In this document: positions 60,491-64,000 of the stretch, in pieces | Numbering within the stretch: the stretch's first letter is position 1 | Layout of the letters: every line of letters begins with the position of its first letter | NCBI GenBank assembly: GCA_903918755.1 | Contig: CAIXFN010000052.1 | Location: 1-64,000 of the forward strand | Direction: 5' to 3' | Length of the DNA: 64,000 nucleotides | From: an uncultured Pedosphaera sp. | Lineage (GTDB): Bacteria; Verrucomicrobiota; Verrucomicrobiia; Limisphaerales; Pedosphaeraceae | Translations under genes and position numbers: made by a program | Notes under the pieces: model-generated | Databases searched by the model: none | Told to the model about the DNA's origin: nothing | The model's input: only the letters and a program-made list of their open reading frames with translations

Positions 60491-61639
60491 TTAATACTTG
60501 GGAATGGTGGAATCGATTTCGTCGGACCAGGCGTTGATGCCGCCCTTCACGCTCTTGAGGTATTTGAATCCCTGCTCGCGCAGGAATTTCAGCGCCTTGA
60601 GGGAGCGGCCGCCCATCTTGCAATGGAGATAGATTTGCTGGTTCGGATTCAGTTCCGTGAACCGCTGGGGCAGTTCGCCCAGGGGGATTTGCGGCACGCC
60701 CTGAATGTGGGCGATCAAGTATTCATCCGGGTCGCGCACATCCAGGACCTTGATCCCCAGGCTGGGATCCGCCAAGGCGCGCTTCATTTCCTGGACGGTG
60801 ACCTCATCGGGATTGCTGAGCGGCACGGCCGGTTCAGTGGGAATGCCGCAAAACTGGTTATAATCGATCAACTGGGTGATGGTGGGATGATCCCCGCAAA
60901 TGGGGCATTGCGGATCGCGCCGGAGTTTCAACTCACGGAACTTCATGTCGAGCGCGTTGAACAGGAGCAAGCGGCCCACCAGGGAAGTGCCCTTGCCCAG
61001 GGCAAGCTTCAGGATCTCGGTGGCCTGAATGCAACCGATGATACCAGGCAGCACGCCCAGCACACCACCCTCGGCGCAACTTGGCACCATGCCGGGCGGC
61101 GGCGGTTCGGGATAAAGGCAACGATAGCAGGGGCCGCCCAAGTGGGGGGCGAACACGCTCGCCTGGCCTTCAAAGCGGAAGATCGAACCATAGACGTTCG
61201 GCTTCTTCAGCAGCACGCAGGCATCATTGGTAAGGTAGCGCGTCGGAAAATTGTCCGTCCCGTCCACCACGATGTCATAGGGCGCGATGAGTTCGAGAGC
61301 ATTCTCGCTGCTGATCCGGGTGTTGTGGATCACGACCTCGCAGGTGGGATTGATGCCGAGAATGGTTTCTTTCGCCGAATCCGCCTTGGCGCGCCCCACA
61401 TCGGCCGTGCCGTGAATGATCTGGCGCTGGAGGTTGGAATAATCCACCACATCGAAATCCACAATGCCAATGCGACCCACCCCGGCGGCGGCCAGGTACA
61501 TGGCAATAGGTGAACCGAGGCCGCCGGCACCGATGCAGAGCACGCTCGTGCCACAGATCTTCTTTTGGCCTGCCAATCCCACCTCGGGCAGGATCAGGTG
61601 CCGCGAGTAACGTCGGATTTGATCGTTGTCTAATTCCAT
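60491..61639 (-). CDS. moeB: MoeB/ThiF-type adenylyltransferase with rhodanese domain
   Basis: Starting at ATG 61639 gives 382 residues. The E1-like domain begins with NDQIRRYSRHLILPEVGLAG and has the nucleotide-binding VLCIGAGGLGSPIAMYLAAA, with VDGTDNFPTRYLTND and the zinc-binding pairs CYRC and CPIC. The C-terminal rhodanese domain (about 280-382) has LDVRDPDEYLIAHIQGVPQI and its active-site Cys in IYLHCKMGGRS. It activates the C-terminal glycine of a ubiquitin-like sulfur carrier and transfers sulfur, for molybdopterin or a related pathway. No sulfur-carrier gene is visible in the window. A longer open frame upstream overlaps the divergent phosphorylase gene and is not used. Confidence 0.93.
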   Translation of the reverse strand: MELDNDQIRRYSRHLILPEVGLAGQKKICGTSVLCIGAGGLGSPIAMYLAAAGVGRIGIVDFDVVDYSNLQRQIIHGTADVGRAKADSAKETILGINPTCEVVIHNTRISSENALELIAPYDIVVDGTDNFPTRYLTNDACVLLKKPNVYGSIFRFEGQASVFAPHLGGPCYRCLYPEPPPPGMVPSCAEGGVLGVLPGIIGCIQATEILKLALGKGTSLVGRLLLFNALDMKFRELKLRRDPQCPICGDHPTITQLIDYNQFCGIPTEPAVPLSNPDEVTVQEMKRALADPSLGIKVLDVRDPDEYLIAHIQGVPQIPLGELPQRFTELNPNQQIYLHCKMGGRSLKALKFLREQGFKYLKSVKGGINAWSDEIDSTIPKY

Positions 61640-61702
61640 AAATGCGTTTAAGAGGAGCGAGCGTAATTCAGTACCGGAATAAATCAAGCCGCCGAAATTT
61701 CC

Positions 61703-62539
61703 ATGACCCAGCCGCGCTCCATCAACCCGGCCAAGCCCGCCCGAGAATGGGCCCGGCTCTCCCGTTTGCGTCCCACCCTCGGCCTGGTATTGGGCAGCGG
61801 CTTTCAGGCGGCCCTGGCCAACCTGGCGGTAGATGCCGAAATTCCCTATGACCATGTCCCCGGATTCCCCCCCGTGGGTGTCGGCGGGCATGCGGGCAAG
61901 GTGGTTCTGGGTCATTTTGGGGAAACCCCGGTGGTCGCTTTAAGTGGTCGGGCGCACTATTACGAAGGTCACTCGCTCGCGGACGTGACGTTTGGCATCC
62001 GCGTGCTCGCGGCATTCGGGGTGCAGGACTTATTGCTGACGAATGCGGCCGGTGGCCTGAACCGGAAATTCCGGCCGGGCGATTTCATGGCTTTCAGCGA
62101 TCATATCAATTTCATGGGCGCGAATCCGCTGCGGGGACCGGCGCTGCCCGGGCTTCCCCGCTTTGTGGATCTCACCCGGGCCTACGATCCCGCGCTGGGC
62201 AAACTCCTCGCGCGGGCGGGCCGGGCGGCGCGGCTGCGGCTGCACACCGGCGTTTATCTGGCAGTCTCCGGACCGAGCTACGAGACCCCCGCGGAAATCC
62301 GCGCCTTCGCACGCCTCGGGGCCGATGCGGTCGGCATGAGTACGGTACCGGAAACCATCGTGGCGCGGCAATGTGGCCTCCGAGTCGCGGCGGTCTCCTG
62401 TCTCACCAACCTGGCCGCCGGGCGGGGGGGCGGAACGCTGTCGCATGCGGAAGTCTTGGAAACCGCCGCCCGGGTCCAAGTGCAAGCCGGGCGGCTGCTG
62501 GAGAATTTTGCCATCAATTATGGCAAAATCCGGTTATAA
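61703..62539 (+). CDS. Purine nucleoside phosphorylase (trimeric class)
   Basis: A 278-residue enzyme. The phosphate- and base-binding motifs are TLGLVLGSGFQAALANL, VPGFPPVGVGGHAGKVVLGH, ALSGRAHYYEGHS, LLTNAAGGLNRKFRPGDFMA and SDHINFMGANPLRGP. GPSYETPAEIRAF and ADAVGMSTVPETIVARQCGL complete the active site. It cleaves purine nucleosides with phosphate to free base and ribose-1-phosphate. It is divergent from the MoeB-type gene (63-base gap). With the BMP-type importer and the GuaB3 gene in the same window, it supports a purine-salvage capacity. Confidence 0.93.
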   Translation: MTQPRSINPAKPAREWARLSRLRPTLGLVLGSGFQAALANLAVDAEIPYDHVPGFPPVGVGGHAGKVVLGHFGETPVVALSGRAHYYEGHSLADVTFGIRVLAAFGVQDLLLTNAAGGLNRKFRPGDFMAFSDHINFMGANPLRGPALPGLPRFVDLTRAYDPALGKLLARAGRAARLRLHTGVYLAVSGPSYETPAEIRAFARLGADAVGMSTVPETIVARQCGLRVAAVSCLTNLAAGRGGGTLSHAEVLETAARVQVQAGRLLENFAINYGKIRL

Positions 62540-62704
62540 GACTCCATTATAAGCCGTTGCCCCGAGGGGAAGTGCCCCGGTTTGCCCGGTTTCCCCGCGG
62601 GCGGGTGGAACCCTGGCTCAAGCTTGCCACCCGGGGGTTATTTCAATTCCCTTCCACCGGCCGCGGGATCCCGAAAAAAAATTCCGCACTTTATCCCAGT
62701 TTTG

Positions 62705-62732
62705 TTGACTGACCCGTCGAATTCGTTCTAAA
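62705..62732 (+). promoter_or_regulatory. Candidate sigma-70 promoter of the LysR gene
   Basis: TTGACT (62705-62710) and TCTAAA (62727-62732) are 16 bases apart, just upstream of the ATG at 62745. The predicted leader is only a few bases long. Confidence 0.6.
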
Positions 62733-62744
62733 TTACCTCAACTT

Positions 62745-63623
62745 ATGCAAATCGAAAGTCTGAAAGTCTTCTGCGACCTGACCGAAACCGAAAGCTTCAC
62801 GAAGGCAGCGCAGATCAATAACGTGACCCAGTCGGCGGTCAGCCAGCAGATCAGCGCCCTGGAAAAGCAGTTCAAATCCCTTTTGATCGAACGCAGCAAG
62901 AAGAAATTCCGGCTCACCCGGGAAGGGCAGGTCCTGTACGATTTCAGCAAGCAGATCATTTACAGTTACGATTCCCTCCAAAGCAAATTGCAGGAGATCA
63001 AAGACGTGATTTCGGGCACCATCCGGGTCGCGACAATTTACAGCATCGGTTTGCATGACCTGCCGCCTTACATCAAGAGCTTCCTGAAGAGTTATCCCAC
63101 GGTGAATGTGCATGTGGAATACCGGCGCGCCAACCAGGTGTATGATGATGTGCTGAGCAACGTGGTGGATGTGGGTTTGGTGGCCTACCCGATCCGCGAC
63201 AACAAATTGGAAACGATCCCGCTCCGCAAGGATCCGCTGGTGCTCGTTTGCCATCCCCTGCATCCCTTCGCCAAATTGAAGAGCGTGAAACTGAAAGCGC
63301 TTTCGGGGCAGAAATTCATCGGTTTCGAACCGGACATCCCGACGCGCAAGGCGCTGGACAAGATTCTCAAGGACCACAGTGTGCAGGTGCAGCACGTGAT
63401 GGAGTTTGACAACATTGAAACCGTGAAGCGGGCCGTGGAAATCGACGCGGGAATCTCGGTCGTCCCGCTGGGCACCATCCTGCAGGAAGTTTCCAAGCAA
63501 ACCCTCGCCCAGGTGCAACTGGAAGATGGCGAATATTTCCGCCCCCTCGCGGCCATCTACAAGAAGAACAAAGTGTTGAGTCCGGCCGCCCGGCAATTCC
63601 TGGCCATTCTCAAGGAAGACTGA
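62745..63623 (+). CDS. LysR-family transcriptional regulator
   Basis: A 292-residue regulator. The winged helix-turn-helix covers about residues 5-60 (VFCDLTETESFTKAAQINNV, QSAVSQQISALEKQFKSLLI). The co-inducer domain follows (GTIRVATIYSIGLHDLPPYI, VDVGLVAYPIRDNKLETIPL, EIDAGISVVPLGTILQ). The Lys-rich linker and CysB-like layout do not identify the ligand. It is not paired with an obvious divergent target: upstream lies the phosphorylase gene on the same strand, and downstream is a convergent DUF1501 gene. It has its own predicted promoter and terminator. Confidence 0.92.
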   Translation: MQIESLKVFCDLTETESFTKAAQINNVTQSAVSQQISALEKQFKSLLIERSKKKFRLTREGQVLYDFSKQIIYSYDSLQSKLQEIKDVISGTIRVATIYSIGLHDLPPYIKSFLKSYPTVNVHVEYRRANQVYDDVLSNVVDVGLVAYPIRDNKLETIPLRKDPLVLVCHPLHPFAKLKSVKLKALSGQKFIGFEPDIPTRKALDKILKDHSVQVQHVMEFDNIETVKRAVEIDAGISVVPLGTILQEVSKQTLAQVQLEDGEYFRPLAAIYKKNKVLSPAARQFLAILKED

Positions 63624-63645
63624 GCGCGCCGTCGCGGGCGGGGGA

Positions 63646-63676
63646 GCCGGGATCGATTGACCGATCCCGGCGTTTT
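63646..63676 (+). terminator. Intrinsic terminator after the LysR gene
   Basis: Ten-base arms (63646-63655 and 63662-63671) pair perfectly around a six-base loop and are followed by GTTTT. It lies between the convergent LysR and DUF1501 genes. Confidence 0.85.
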
Positions 63677-64000
63677 CATGTCAACAGGTCCCGGACCACG
63701 TGCCCGTGCACATCGGTCAACCGGAAACGCCGACCCTGATAAGGAAACGTCAGGTGTTCGTGATCGATCCCCAGCAGGTGCAGGATGGTGGCCTGAAGAT
63801 CATGAACGTGGACGGCGCCGGAGGTGAACTTGCTTTTGTCCACCGGCAGCGGGTTGCCTTCCGCATCGGCAATGTTGTAACCGTAAGCATCCGTGTGCCC
63901 ATAAGCGAACCCGGGCTTCACCCCGCCCCCGGCAAGCCAGATGGAGAAGCACCGCGGATGATGGTCACGACCATAAGTGGTTTTGGTCAGTTGCCCCTGG
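63676..64000 (-). CDS. DUF1501 (sulfatase-fold) family protein, C-terminal part
   Basis: This is the 3' end of a gene that continues beyond the right edge of the window. The visible part includes [20 protein letters not shown] at the edge, [37 protein letters not shown] and [18 protein letters not shown] just before the stop. These are standard C-terminal landmarks of DUF1501 proteins, which are abundant in Planctomycetes and Verrucomicrobia and often paired with DUF1553 (cytochrome-type) genes. Members are predicted to be exported; no signal can be checked here because the N-terminus is outside the window. Confidence 0.9.
   Translation of the reverse strand, partial: QGQLTKTTYGRDHHPRCFSIWLAGGGVKPGFAYGHTDAYGYNIADAEGNPLPVDKSKFTSGAVHVHDLQATILHLLGIDHEHLTFPYQGRRFRLTDVHGHVVRDLLT

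Noticed and set aside
58271-61513. Two long plus-strand open frames (538 and 534 residues)
   Set aside because: Antisense to the M48 protease, leuB and MoeB-type genes, all with clear motifs on the minus strand.

Overview
The window looks like a chromosomal segment of a GC-rich verrucomicrobial (Limisphaerales/Pedosphaera-like) or closely related PVC bacterium. Several features point that way: LamG-domain secreted proteins, a prepilin-leader protein, a DUF1501 protein, a Gfo/Idh/MocA dehydrogenase paired with a sugar-phosphate-isomerase-type protein, an ECF sigma factor with a long membrane-bound C-terminal extension, and FHA/B-box/membrane fusions. This is inferred from protein families only. 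No rRNA, tRNA, CRISPR array, transposase, integrase or prophage gene was recognised.

1-9 kb is the most disturbed part. It has a truncated second copy of a caspase-fold (clan CD) peptidase-like gene joined to the tail of an oxidoreductase gene, a lower-GC pair of lipoproteins, a membrane protein, the intact peptidase-like gene, and a broken acyltransferase gene that contains ankyrin repeats. 9-16 kb carries a GH64-type beta-1,3-glucanase, a thioredoxin-fold protein, a periplasmic rhodanese, a 920-residue sigma factor/membrane/toroid fusion and an ankyrin-NADAR fusion.

16-33 kb is mostly on the minus strand. It holds a sugar isomerase/dehydrogenase pair; a sigma factor, zinc-finger anti-sigma and Gly-rich secreted protein operon closed by a strong terminator; an orphan RelE-like protein; an HNH nuclease; a TPR membrane glycosyltransferase-like protein; recQ; a four-gene BMP-type nucleoside ABC importer; and a YgjP-type metallopeptidase. 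33-41 kb carries surface or exported proteins (secretin-like, beta-propeller, double LamG, prepilin-like) and a family 2 glycosyltransferase.

41-51 kb is a long minus-strand run: exbB, exbD, a TonB-like gene, a small zinc ribbon, a GuaB3-type IMP dehydrogenase, HupE/UreJ, and a TolC/HlyD/CzcA heavy-metal efflux system. 51-56 kb is a plus-strand operon of a porin, a cupredoxin-like protein and a hybrid histidine kinase, followed by very small membrane proteins and a 50-bp-period palindromic repeat. 57-64 kb has an FHA/B-box membrane protein, an M48 protease, leuB, a MoeB-rhodanese protein, purine nucleoside phosphorylase, a LysR regulator and the end of a DUF1501 gene.

Purine handling recurs (BMP importer, purine nucleoside phosphorylase, GuaB3), as do metals (CzcCBA, HupE, cupredoxin) and envelope signalling (two sigma systems, Exb/Ton, hybrid kinase). 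The most unusual items are the sigma-membrane-toroid fusion, the ankyrin-NADAR protein lacking the usual glutamate, the chimeric junction at the left edge, and the perfect 28-bp palindrome over a signal-peptide cleavage region.
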